IMG/VR virus record: IMGVR_UViG_3300044729_000403
Span: 1-24,438 of that record
DNA from: a virus
DNA: 24,438 bases
Reading direction: 5' to 3' (one strand)
The stretch's first letter is position 1. Each line of letters opens with the position of its first letter. A program made the translations under genes and the position numbers. Shown piece by piece: positions 8,170-15,412 of the stretch. Below the pieces are notes generated by a model, which was given only the letters and a program-made list of their open reading frames with translations, had not been told where the DNA came from and searched no databases.

Positions 8170-11017
8170 CGGTTCCAAAGAAAGTATCTGGGATTTGGGT
8201 CGCAAAGACATAGGTGTTCACATTCATGTTTTTGTCAAGGATGCTCAGAGCTTGCTTCCAGCCAGCGTCGAGGCGTGATTTCTTTATATCGACCAGTATC
8301 TTTTTCTCCCGCATGTTCTGTTCGAACTCGCGTGAGCTGACACTCTTCTCAATCAGATACTTCTTAAACTCGGTCGTCGATATGGTGACAAGCCCCGTCG
8401 CTAGGTCAATCCTACCAACCAGACTCGTTCTCGGCTCCATCGTGACCTTGCCGTCGTTGATACCCAAGAAGCCCGTGTAGTATTTATTGATGAAGTCACC
8501 GACCAACGACGAGTAATCCGTCTCGCCAAGGTTCACCACTTTGTCCCGGATGATGATCATATCGCTACAGACCTTGGAATAGATACGCTCTAGGTCATAG
8601 TCAATGATGCCGAACTCGTTGGCTACCATACCGCTTGTCATAGTCACCCCGACGATGTTCTCGTAGAAGCGGTAAATCGCGTCGTTGCCAAAGTCCCGCT
8701 TGAAGCGGGCAATCCACTCTTTTACCATCTGCTGTAGCGCGACCTCACCGTGAATAAAGTACGCTTGGATAATCTTACGCCCCGCATGACCGTAGTTGTA
8801 CTTGAACAAGTCAAAGACCTTGGGGCCAAAGTCTGGCTCATCAAACAATAGCTGTGGTTTCATTATGAGAAACTCAATCATACGTGCCATTTGTCCTGTA
8901 GCCATAGAGTTCTTGGACATAATCATGTCCAGCAGCGGCACGTTACTCGTCATCATGGCAATCGCCGACGCTAAGAGTTCATGCTCTCGCTCAGCGTTGA
9001 TCGACCCCTGCATCCTGATCTTAGCCTTACCCTGCGAGATAGCGTGAACCATCTTGCTGAGTTCTTCTATCTTACGTTCATGTGCTTCATCGACACCGAA
9101 CGATGCGTTCTTCAAAGTTACGTACCGCTGGTTCAATCCGTTATCTGTAGAATCAAAAACCGAAACACCAACCGGATCACTCCACACACTCAAGTTTGCA
9201 TACAGCGCACCGGTCTTACCGTTGCCTGATTTACCTGTATAACTAACGACAGCGCCCGGTGTGGATGTCAGGGGCATGAGCGGTGAGCCAAGCCCGATCA
9301 AGGTTCCAAACGCGTGCATCTCCATCGATGGACGGTTCAACTGCTGAGCGCATTCACGCCACACCTCAAAGCTACCCTTTGGTTTAAAGTACTTTGCAAT
9401 CTTCTGAATCGCAGGTGATGCAGGCGCTAATACGATCTTGCCGTCTGACTTAATTAAGTCATTACCGAGAACATACGAACGGCCCAACCGCTCTGTATCA
9501 CTTACTGGTTCTGTCCAGCCCATCTGCATGTTCATCAGTTCTGCTTCGGACTGAGTCTGCAAGTAGTGTCCCCATTTCATTACGTACCTCATGATGTGTT
9601 GTAATTTTTCTACGCCACCCACCACTCCCATAAAGCCAATTGCCTTCTTGAACTCGTCAGTTGCGTTGAGGCTTCTGGTAGTGATCATAAAGTCACGCGG
9701 CGGGTCTTTCGGCAACAGAAGGCGCATCATTAAAATCTCGCCATCTATCTTGCTGTACATCCGGCGTATCGGGAAAAACTCGTGTGGGTAAATTAACTGC
9801 GGGTCGAACTCTGTCTTTTTACCTTTCTTGTCTACCTTGGGCGCTGGCTGAAAGTAGATGCCACCTTTCTCGCCTCTGAAGTACGGGAACAACGCTTGCG
9901 GGTGGTCAGGGATTACGTTTGCTGGAATATCTTCGGGATTCTCGTACTCCCGAACTGCGTCCTCTTTAGGGGCTTGGGCGATCTTGATGATTCGTCCGAG
10001 CGCAAGCGGGTTGGTGAACTTGCCTTTGTACTTGCAGGTGTCGCAGATGCCGGGGTTTTCATTGTCGAAGACTGTGCAGGAGTAGGGTTTTCCTTGCCGT
10101 AGTGTTGCCTTTCGTTCCGTCTCTGAAGCATCATAGCCGGGATAATCTTCCGATAGTCTGTGGATAGCAACATCGCGGTCGATACAATGCTGTGCAATGG
10201 ATAGGGTTGCTGTCCAGATAGGTTCTGGAAGGGTTGATGAGTTTTCAATTGCCCATCTAATCTGTTCGCATCCATCACCTTCAAGACTTCGTATAGCGAT
10301 CTTTTCAAAGGAGGTCTCCTGATTGTCGAGTTTCATCAGTGCCTTAGTGTCATCGTCCAGACCTTTAGGCAGCTTCTTCAACAGCTCTGCGGGCGACTCT
10401 TCTACTATCCCTAAGAACTCTTTGAACTCATCGAACGAATAGACGTGGAGTTCGTCGCTGATTACCTCGCACTTACTAGGTGGCGTAGTCTTGTAATTAA
10501 ATGTCTCAGGACAGCGCATGATCCGCGCCACGTCCGCTGTAACAACCGGATCAATGAATAAATCATTCTCAAGGCATAGCGTCTTGAACTTCTCGGCGTA
10601 TGGCTTCCATTCAGCGACGGGGATGTCTCGATCAAAGAACCAGTAGGCGTGTACGCCCGTGCCTGAATCGACGATGACTGGGGGAGGTAGGCCGACTCTT
10701 GGGAGGAAAGCTTGTAATGCAATATGAGCATCTCCCTGAGTAGCATACCCTCTTCTGAGTTCTGCTTTCCCTGCACCGACATCCAAATCGATGAAGAATG
10801 AACGTAGGAATTGCGCGTCCTCTGCCTTACGACTATAACCGTCGAAGGATGCAAGTCCCACGTAGACATTTGCTTTTTCCAAAGCAAACTGTCTTGCAAG
10901 ATTTTCCACGTCATCTATGGACTCCGCAAATCTCTGTGTAGTGCGTTTGTTGTCTATCTTAGCTACACAGTAGACGCCCTGCGAAGGCAATGCTTTCTCG
11001 TAAAATTGTTTTATCAT
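8138..11017 (-). CDS. Bifunctional PrimPol-like primase with DUF927-like helicase (959 aa)
   Basis: The N-terminal part has archaeo-eukaryotic primase-like signatures. FFIDLDVG places an acidic pair at D77/D79, SGTGVHAYW places the S-x-H element at S118-H123, and an R-rich VARIMRCPE segment follows. A Cys cluster (C-x11-C-x2-C in NPGICDTCKYKG) suggests a zinc site between the modules. The C-terminal half has a Walker A motif GKSGNGKTG with K601, a TDN segment and a Walker B-like FGVDEAHE (D643/E644), in the pattern of DUF927/superfamily 3-type phage helicases. It would prime and unwind DNA for the phage polymerase encoded upstream in the same operon. The ribosome-binding site is weak (GCGGAT before ATG). 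A terminator-like hairpin separates it from the HTH gene. The enzyme class is well supported; the exact family names are my best match. Confidence 0.85.
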   Translation of the reverse strand: MIKQFYEKALPSQGVYCVAKIDNKRTTQRFAESIDDVENLARQFALEKANVYVGLASFDGYSRKAEDAQFLRSFFIDLDVGAGKAELRRGYATQGDAHIALQAFLPRVGLPPPVIVDSGTGVHAYWFFDRDIPVAEWKPYAEKFKTLCLENDLFIDPVVTADVARIMRCPETFNYKTTPPSKCEVISDELHVYSFDEFKEFLGIVEESPAELLKKLPKGLDDDTKALMKLDNQETSFEKIAIRSLEGDGCEQIRWAIENSSTLPEPIWTATLSIAQHCIDRDVAIHRLSEDYPGYDASETERKATLRQGKPYSCTVFDNENPGICDTCKYKGKFTNPLALGRIIKIAQAPKEDAVREYENPEDIPANVIPDHPQALFPYFRGEKGGIYFQPAPKVDKKGKKTEFDPQLIYPHEFFPIRRMYSKIDGEILMMRLLLPKDPPRDFMITTRSLNATDEFKKAIGFMGVVGGVEKLQHIMRYVMKWGHYLQTQSEAELMNMQMGWTEPVSDTERLGRSYVLGNDLIKSDGKIVLAPASPAIQKIAKYFKPKGSFEVWRECAQQLNRPSMEMHAFGTLIGLGSPLMPLTSTPGAVVSYTGKSGNGKTGALYANLSVWSDPVGVSVFDSTDNGLNQRYVTLKNASFGVDEAHERKIEELSKMVHAISQGKAKIRMQGSINAEREHELLASAIAMMTSNVPLLDMIMSKNSMATGQMARMIEFLIMKPQLLFDEPDFGPKVFDLFKYNYGHAGRKIIQAYFIHGEVALQQMVKEWIARFKRDFGNDAIYRFYENIVGVTMTSGMVANEFGIIDYDLERIYSKVCSDMIIIRDKVVNLGETDYSSLVGDFINKYYTGFLGINDGKVTMEPRTSLVGRIDLATGLVTISTTEFKKYLIEKSVSSREFEQNMREKKILVDIKKSRLDAGWKQALSILDKNMNVNTYVFATQIPDTFFGTDGDGQADGGA

Positions 11018-11034
11018 ATCCGCAGAGACAAGAA

Positions 11035-11054
11035 AGGCAGGGTTTCCCCTGCCT
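11035..11054 (-). terminator. Hairpin with GAAA tetraloop between HTH gene and primase gene
   Basis: In the - strand RNA, AGGCAGGG and CCCTGCCT form a perfect 8-bp stem closed by a GAAA loop, followed by UUUCUU. This is a plausible weak rho-independent terminator or attenuator, 20 nt after the HTH gene stop and 17 nt before the primase ATG. It may reduce primase expression relative to upstream genes. The U-tract is short, so an RNA stability or processing role is also possible. Confidence 0.6.
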
Positions 11055-11074
11055 GATTAAAGAAAAAGCTGCGC

Positions 11075-11389
11075 TTAAATCGATCTGCCAATCATATCTT
11101 CGATGTAGGCTTTGGCTCCCTTCACGGACTTAGCTGGCAATACTCCCGCCTCCAAGTCCTTCTCTAAAAGCCTGATGAAAGCCAAAGCCATATCTTCGTT
11201 CTTACCACGCAACACCGCGCCGCGAAACCAATTATGAACTGTTGCTCGTGAAACTTCCATCGCTTCAGCTACGTACTTAGCAGGAAGATTTGCAATAACG
11301 CAAAGCTTTGCCATCTTGTAGCCGATGCGATAAGTATCATCTGCTTCGTCCAGACTACTAAGGAACTTCGTACTATACGGGCGCGACAT
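11075..11389 (-). CDS. Small helix-turn-helix DNA-binding protein (104 aa)
   Basis: The protein has a clear helix-turn-helix at about residues 36-56: LPAKYVAEAMEVSRATVHNW, in which the second helix begins at SRATVHNW. That pattern fits Cro/transposase-type HTH domains. The remaining C-terminal half is helical and could mediate dimerisation. The start at 11389 is supported by AAGGAG five nt upstream. The gene lies 8 nt downstream of the Cys-rich protein gene and upstream of a hairpin and the primase. It is a candidate transcriptional regulator of the phage early operon. Whether it binds the dispersed TTCA-N8-TGAA palindromes found further upstream is speculation. Confidence 0.75.
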   Translation of the reverse strand: MSRPYSTKFLSSLDEADDTYRIGYKMAKLCVIANLPAKYVAEAMEVSRATVHNWFRGAVLRGKNEDMALAFIRLLEKDLEAGVLPAKSVKGAKAYIEDMIGRSI

Positions 11390-11397
11390 GGCTCTCC

Positions 11398-12228
11398 TTA
11401 TTTCTTAGTCCACTTCTTAATGACATCGGACGCATCGGTTGCCTGTGCCGGAGCGCGTTTGGTTGATTCACGCACCGTCGGCTCTGCCACCGATACTTCT
11501 TCTCCTGCCTCTTTCTTCTTGTACACCGTAAGCTTGATAGCAGCTTCAGCAACAGCCGAGTTACCCTGTGCGGCAACAGTCTCGTAGTCCTTCGGGTCAA
11601 CTGCACCTGCGGGAGAGAACAGCACTTTCGGGTATTGCACTTTGGTGTCAAACTGAACCTTAGTGACGACACGGCCTTTACTGACGTTGTTGCTTGCAAG
11701 CATCCCTATGTACGACTTGAAAGGCCATCTTCCGTTTTCTTCTTTGCCGAAAGACGACGCTGCCGGGATAACGAATTCCAATACATCACCACTCGGGTCT
11801 TGTGGGAGGACGACAGCGGTGCGCCATGACAGCTTGCATTTCGCGCCAACGCCAGAATCATTAGAACCCTTGGCGGAGTTTGGACAGACATCGCACGTAG
11901 GTGCACAAGGGGATTCAACATCAGCATCCGGCTTAACGGAATCGTTAGACCAGCAAATGGGCGAAGTGACTTTTCCTTCTTCATATGTACCCTCGTAGCA
12001 CTGACGCGACGCGCTGTGTGCCATCTTCACAAAGATGATGTTCATATGACGGTCTTCGATAGCACCAACTTCCTTGCCACCGACCATCTTACGGAACACA
12101 CCGCCCTTGATTGAAAGACGTTTGGTCTGATTAGCACCGCCGCCAGCAACCGCTGCGGTATCTTCATCAACGCCTGTCTGAATCATCAGCGGGTTGTTTG
12201 CCAAAATAGTTGCGAGTTCTGTACTCAT
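11398..12228 (-). CDS. Cys-rich putative ssDNA-binding/replication accessory protein (276 aa)
   Basis: The start is set at 12228 (MSTELATILANN) because TAAGGA lies about 7 nt upstream. A longer in-frame start at 12285 would run into the preceding gene. A probable zinc site is formed by C108, C112, C115 and C131 in PCAPTCDVCPNSAKG and GAKCKLSW. The region after it looks like a beta-rich OB-type fold (VVLPQDPSGDVLEFVIPAASS, YIGMLASNN, VTKVQFDTKVQYPKVLFSP). The tail is Lys/Ala/Glu-rich and ends ASDVIKKWTKK. Similar Cys-containing proteins occur beside phage replication genes, so a single-stranded DNA-binding role is a reasonable guess, but I cannot confirm homology. The position between the SNF2 helicase group and the primase supports a replication function. 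Confidence 0.75.
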   Translation of the reverse strand: MSTELATILANNPLMIQTGVDEDTAAVAGGGANQTKRLSIKGGVFRKMVGGKEVGAIEDRHMNIIFVKMAHSASRQCYEGTYEEGKVTSPICWSNDSVKPDADVESPCAPTCDVCPNSAKGSNDSGVGAKCKLSWRTAVVLPQDPSGDVLEFVIPAASSFGKEENGRWPFKSYIGMLASNNVSKGRVVTKVQFDTKVQYPKVLFSPAGAVDPKDYETVAAQGNSAVAEAAIKLTVYKKKEAGEEVSVAEPTVRESTKRAPAQATDASDVIKKWTKK

Positions 12229-12244
12229 GGTTTTTTCCTTAACT

Positions 12245-12643
12245 TTATTTAACTGTGGGCTTACGTACTGTGATGCCAAACTCACGCATCACGTTCACAC
12301 CGGGGGGCAAACCATCGCCGTGCCGCTCGGACATGAATTCTTTAAAGTTACCTTGATGCAGACGTGCTTCAAACAATTCAACAGCGCCGTGTTCCAGCAC
12401 AAACTTGTTGAAGTTATCGCGGTCTGAACAGGTGTACCTTTCTTTCAATGATTTAATGATCGTGCCATGAGGAGTCTTGATACTGTCTGCCTTGATCTCA
12501 TTGCACCCTGCCAACATCGCTTGCTCTAACGTAGCCATCTCAGCTTTTAGTGCAGCGTCCTGATCTTTGTACTCGGCCTCGATCCTGTCACGCTCATTCC
12601 TAATAGTCAAGTAGGTTTTAACTAATTCTTCCATATCATTCAT
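12245..12643 (-). CDS. Unknown small protein with N-terminal coiled coil (132 aa)
   Basis: The ATG at 12643 is preceded by GGAGGGAAGCT and overlaps the TGA of the SNF2 gene by 8 nt, which indicates translational coupling. Residues about 1-40 (RNERDRIEAEYKDQDAALKAEMATLEQAML) form a charged helix or coiled coil. The C-terminal half contains aromatic and basic residues (ERYTCSDRDNFNKFVLEHGAVELFEARL) and ends with FGITVRKPTVK. The layout recalls small phage accessory proteins near ssDNA-binding proteins, such as nuclease-inhibitor-like coiled-coil proteins, but I do not recognise a specific family. It is probably a replication or recombination accessory protein by context. Confidence 0.7.
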   Translation of the reverse strand: MNDMEELVKTYLTIRNERDRIEAEYKDQDAALKAEMATLEQAMLAGCNEIKADSIKTPHGTIIKSLKERYTCSDRDNFNKFVLEHGAVELFEARLHQGNFKEFMSERHGDGLPPGVNVMREFGITVRKPTVK

Positions 12644-14219
12644 AGCTTCCCTCCATTTCTGACTTGTACAAATCAACTAACTTTTCATGTGAATCAACTT
12701 TGCCTTGCAACATGCGGTACATCCTTCGTTCAACTTCCGAACCTTGTAAGTGAACCACTGTCATACGATTCTTCTGGCCCACGCGATCAATACGCGCAAC
12801 GCACTGTAGATACGTTTCAACACTCATAACAGGAGACCAGAAGACGATAGTGTCGGCAGCAGTTAGCGTGACACCGTGCGATGCCGCTTGAGGTTGAATG
12901 ACTAACACTCGTGGGTCTTCCGCTGTTTGGAATCTGTTCACTATGCGCTGTCGTTCGCCAGCAGATACCGCTCCGTTAATGATCTCGTTGGTGACACCAT
13001 TGTTAGTTAAGTGCCGTGAAACAAGTTCAATTGTGTGGGTGAACGGCACAAACACGATGACCTTGTTCACAGTCTCGTCTAAGACTTCATCCAACGCTTT
13101 CAATCGTGGTGAGATGTCGAACTCAACAACTTCTTTCGTATCGGAATACACCGCGCCACCTGCTACCTGAAGCAACTTGGAGAGTCGCGCCGCTGCGTTT
13201 ACTGCGCTTATCTGTTCACCCGCTGCATTGATCAGCATCTCATCCTTCAGCGCCTTGTAGTACTTGGCAGCTTGTGCGGTCAGCGGGACTTCACGGGTCT
13301 GGTACAACACCTCTGGCAGATCGAGACACTCAGCTTTGGAGAACCTGATCGCAGGTTGCAGTGCGTCGAATACAGTTTGTCTGGCTGATGGCTTGGGCAT
13401 CCACTTGAACCGTGTGATTTGATTCATAACTTTATCTCGCCACGCTGTGCTGTACTTCGGAACTCTCTGTGGCGCAACCAAACGCGCTAGGCCGAACGCA
13501 TCGAGCGGTGACTGCGAAGCAGGTGTGCCGGTCAGCATCCACAGGCGGGTCTCAGGCTTGATTAGCTTGGCGAGTATCTTCCAGCGCACGGTACTTGTAG
13601 ACTTGTACGCGTTCGCTTCGTCAACCACAATCAGGTCGAACTCACCGTTCTTGATGTCCTCATGCAGGATGCCAACGCCGTCGTAGTTGGTGACGATGAA
13701 GTCGTACTCACCGTTTAGAATTTTCTTACGCTTCGGAGCAGGGCCGTACGCTACACCCACGCTTCGGTGCATAGCTGTTTTGAACACGTCGGCTTGCCAT
13801 GCGGAATACATAATCGTGATCGGACACACCACGAGCACGCGCTTGATCAACCCCAAGCTCATCAGATAGTCAGCCGCCCAGATGACTGATGAAGTCTTAC
13901 CTGTACCCGCTTCGTTGAAACAGAACGCGCGGCGACGCGACGCTAAGAATGATGCAGTAGTTTTCTGGTGGTCGAACGGCGTAAACAAGCCGGGCCAGTT
14001 GTAGTCACGCAGTATGGGTGAAGGGATGTTGTAACCATAGGACTCGGCTAGGAAGGATGCCTCGTCGTTACCCCAGTAGACAAGAAGCTCGGTCTCGTCT
14101 TTGCCTCGGTCAAGAATCTCACTCTTCTCGACGTAGGTCAGGATTTGGTCAGCGTTCGCGTTAGATGTCCGGAACTGTAGGGCAGCGTCGCCCACGACTG
14201 TAAACTTAACGTCACTCAA
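12636..14219 (-). CDS. SNF2-type superfamily 2 DNA helicase/translocase (527 aa)
   Basis: All core helicase motifs are visible. Motif I is NEAGTGKTSS (K108), Ia is VLVVCPITIM, II is VVDEANAYK (D200-E201-A202-N203), III is MLTGTPAS, V is ASHGVTLTAADTIVFWSP and VI is QCVARIDRVGQKN. The order and the ARIDRVGQ-type motif VI fit SNF2-like remodelling translocases, which phages use in replication or recombination. About 80 N-terminal residues precede the helicase core. The motif II variant DEAN, in place of DEAH/DEAD-like sequences, is unusual. The start at 14219 lies at the end of a 185-nt non-coding gap with no strong Shine-Dalgarno (TTGAGTG region). The next gene overlaps its stop. Confidence in the enzyme class is high. 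Confidence 0.9.
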   Translation of the reverse strand: MSDVKFTVVGDAALQFRTSNANADQILTYVEKSEILDRGKDETELLVYWGNDEASFLAESYGYNIPSPILRDYNWPGLFTPFDHQKTTASFLASRRRAFCFNEAGTGKTSSVIWAADYLMSLGLIKRVLVVCPITIMYSAWQADVFKTAMHRSVGVAYGPAPKRKKILNGEYDFIVTNYDGVGILHEDIKNGEFDLIVVDEANAYKSTSTVRWKILAKLIKPETRLWMLTGTPASQSPLDAFGLARLVAPQRVPKYSTAWRDKVMNQITRFKWMPKPSARQTVFDALQPAIRFSKAECLDLPEVLYQTREVPLTAQAAKYYKALKDEMLINAAGEQISAVNAAARLSKLLQVAGGAVYSDTKEVVEFDISPRLKALDEVLDETVNKVIVFVPFTHTIELVSRHLTNNGVTNEIINGAVSAGERQRIVNRFQTAEDPRVLVIQPQAASHGVTLTAADTIVFWSPVMSVETYLQCVARIDRVGQKNRMTVVHLQGSEVERRMYRMLQGKVDSHEKLVDLYKSEMEGSYE

Positions 14220-14404
14220 TTTTGCCTCACTATAAATTAACGTGACCCCTTGCGGGGGTTAGTCGGCTACATCCGTACCTACAGCAAACTTCCGAAAGGG
14301 CGGTACTAAGTAGCTGATGCGGTTTATGGGGGAAAAGTCCGTTGCAGAAAAAACCCCGCCCACTCACACCTTACGGCACGAAACTCTTAAAGTCAAGTAA
14401 AACT
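14220..14404 (-). promoter_or_regulatory. 185-nt non-coding gap with hairpins and weak promoter-like boxes
   Basis: This is the longest gene-free stretch on the - strand. It holds a CCCC-GCAA-GGGG hairpin (14246-14257). It also holds a nested long-range structure in which 14298-14303 (GGGCGG) pairs with 14356-14361 (CCGCCC), enclosing partial pairing of 14314-14322 with 14339-14347. A G-rich segment followed by six T lies near 14348-14361 as read on the - strand. A possible promoter for the SNF2 gene is TTGACT (14396-14391), a 17-nt spacer and TAAGGT (14373-14368), but its -10 box is poor. The gap may carry a terminator after the HNH-like gene plus a promoter for the downstream genes, or a small structured RNA. 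No tRNA-like features or credible ORF are visible. Confidence 0.4.
14246..14257 (-). terminator. Short C4/G4 hairpin with GCAA tetraloop upstream of the SNF2 gene
   Basis: The - strand reads CCCC-GCAA-GGGG, a compact GC stem with a GNRA-class loop, 27 nt before the SNF2 ATG. No U-tract follows, so termination is doubtful. A translation-control or RNA-stabilising role is equally possible. Confidence 0.3.
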
Positions 14405-14716
14405 TTACTTCTTACGTTCCCGCTTGCTTGTCTCTGATACCAGCGCACCGGATGCGGCACGTCTGAATGATCGGTTAACTGACGCGGACTGTACCACCAC
14501 ACCGTCCTTGTTGCTGCCACCTTTGGACAACGCTTTCTTGTGCGCTATGTCTTTACCTTCGCGCTTGTCAGCCTTGCCGTTCCCGTTCTTATCTGCACCT
14601 GTCTTGTCTACTGCACGACGCGCCCGTTGACGCTCCATGCGGTCAGGGTGTTCACCCCTTGCTTTCTCTTGCTCGTACTCTTTTTTGTACGGCCTCGGCT
14701 TGTTCACATAAGGCAT
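14405..14716 (-). CDS. Degenerate HNH-like small basic phage protein (103 aa)
   Basis: The protein is strongly basic. Its centre reads GKDIAHKKALSKGGSN (D56, H59, N69) followed by a conserved-looking N81-R-S-F. That arrangement matches the DH...LS.GG.N...N core of compact HNH proteins seen in phages, but the zinc-binding CxxC pairs of full HNH endonucleases are absent and the usual DH(I/V) is changed to IAH. Just before it, D42 to E53 (DKNGNGKADKRE) fits the 12-residue EF-hand calcium loop pattern except for Ala at position 8. The start at 14716 has AGGAG upstream. The gene lies 17 nt after the Cas4/RecB-like nuclease gene. It could be a nuclease, a DNA-binding relic or a packaging-associated factor; activity is uncertain. 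Confidence 0.7.
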   Translation of the reverse strand: MPYVNKPRPYKKEYEQEKARGEHPDRMERQRARRAVDKTGADKNGNGKADKREGKDIAHKKALSKGGSNKDGVVVQSASVNRSFRRAASGALVSETSKRERKK

Positions 14717-14733
14717 TTTGCTCTCCTAAAATA

Positions 14734-15396
14734 TCAATTCCTGTTTCTGTGATGCTCACACGTACTGACCGGACACCAGCCGCATAGTGGCGTAGGGTTC
14801 TTCTGCCACGTATCGTTCTCGTACGACACCTTCAGCCGCTCAAGGTCTCCGTTAAAGCTATTCCACAACGCCGGTATCTGTCCCCGGTGATAGTCTTCCG
14901 TGATGAAGTTGTTGTGTAGGACGAACATCAATCCTGCCTTTACCTTCTCCACCTGCGGGAAGTGCGCGTAAGTCATCAGCGCCATCAGTCTCAACTGCTT
15001 CACATCAGGGTAGCGGTCACTGCCTGTCTTGTAGTCAACGATGAACGCTGTATCACCTGACAGGATCAGCAAGTCAACAATGCCCCTCACCCAATACTCT
15101 TTCGAATGAAACCCACACGGCTCTTTGTTCTCATCTAACGCCATCTCGTATTCAGGAAAGCGTTCACCATCGATCTCCAGAAGTGGATCAACCAAGGGCG
15201 CAAACCGCTTGTAGTTCTGTGGTAACTCCGTTCCATCTTTGGCGTAGCTCTCCAGCGCGGCATGTACGTCCGTGCCGTATAGCATCTGTTGCGTCGGTTT
15301 AACCTCATAGTTTCTTAGCACCTTGACTTCGTGATACTGCTTTGGACAATTTATATACTGTTTGAGACCTGAGAATGACCACTTGATCGGCTGCAT
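14734..15396 (-). CDS. PD-(D/E)XK exonuclease, Cas4/RecB-like, with four putative Fe-S cysteines (220 aa)
   Basis: The nuclease motifs are in order: N-terminal SFSGLKQYINCPKQY, H45 in YGTDVHAALESY, D108 in VRGIVDLL, D121-Y-K123 in FIVDYKTG and Q134 in QLRLMAL. A Cys at 17 and three near the C-terminus (C205, C208 and C213 in LCGWCPVSTCEHH) match the four-cysteine iron-sulphur cluster layout of Cas4/AddB-type nucleases. These enzymes degrade or process DNA ends during recombination and replication. The gene follows the DNA polymerase by 16 nt and is expected to act with it. AAAGG precedes the ATG at 15396. No cas genes or CRISPR repeats are nearby, so this is a phage replication nuclease rather than part of a CRISPR locus. 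Confidence 0.88.
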   Translation of the reverse strand: MQPIKWSFSGLKQYINCPKQYHEVKVLRNYEVKPTQQMLYGTDVHAALESYAKDGTELPQNYKRFAPLVDPLLEIDGERFPEYEMALDENKEPCGFHSKEYWVRGIVDLLILSGDTAFIVDYKTGSDRYPDVKQLRLMALMTYAHFPQVEKVKAGLMFVLHNNFITEDYHRGQIPALWNSFNGDLERLKVSYENDTWQKNPTPLCGWCPVSTCEHHRNRN

Positions 15397-15412
15397 GGAT
15401 GACCTTTATTTG

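Noticed and set aside
14226-14234. CTCACTATA on the + strand, the core of a T7-type promoter
   Set aside because: It points against all genes nearby, the flanking bases do not match T7 promoters, no second copy exists in the window and no phage RNA polymerase gene is visible.
14220-14404. tRNA gene in the long gap
   Set aside because: No TPsiC-like GGTTCGA, acceptor stem or CCA end is visible on either strand.
14734-15396. Cas4-like nuclease as part of a CRISPR system
   Set aside because: There are no cas1/cas2 genes and no repeat-spacer array. The gene sits in a phage replication operon beside the polymerase.
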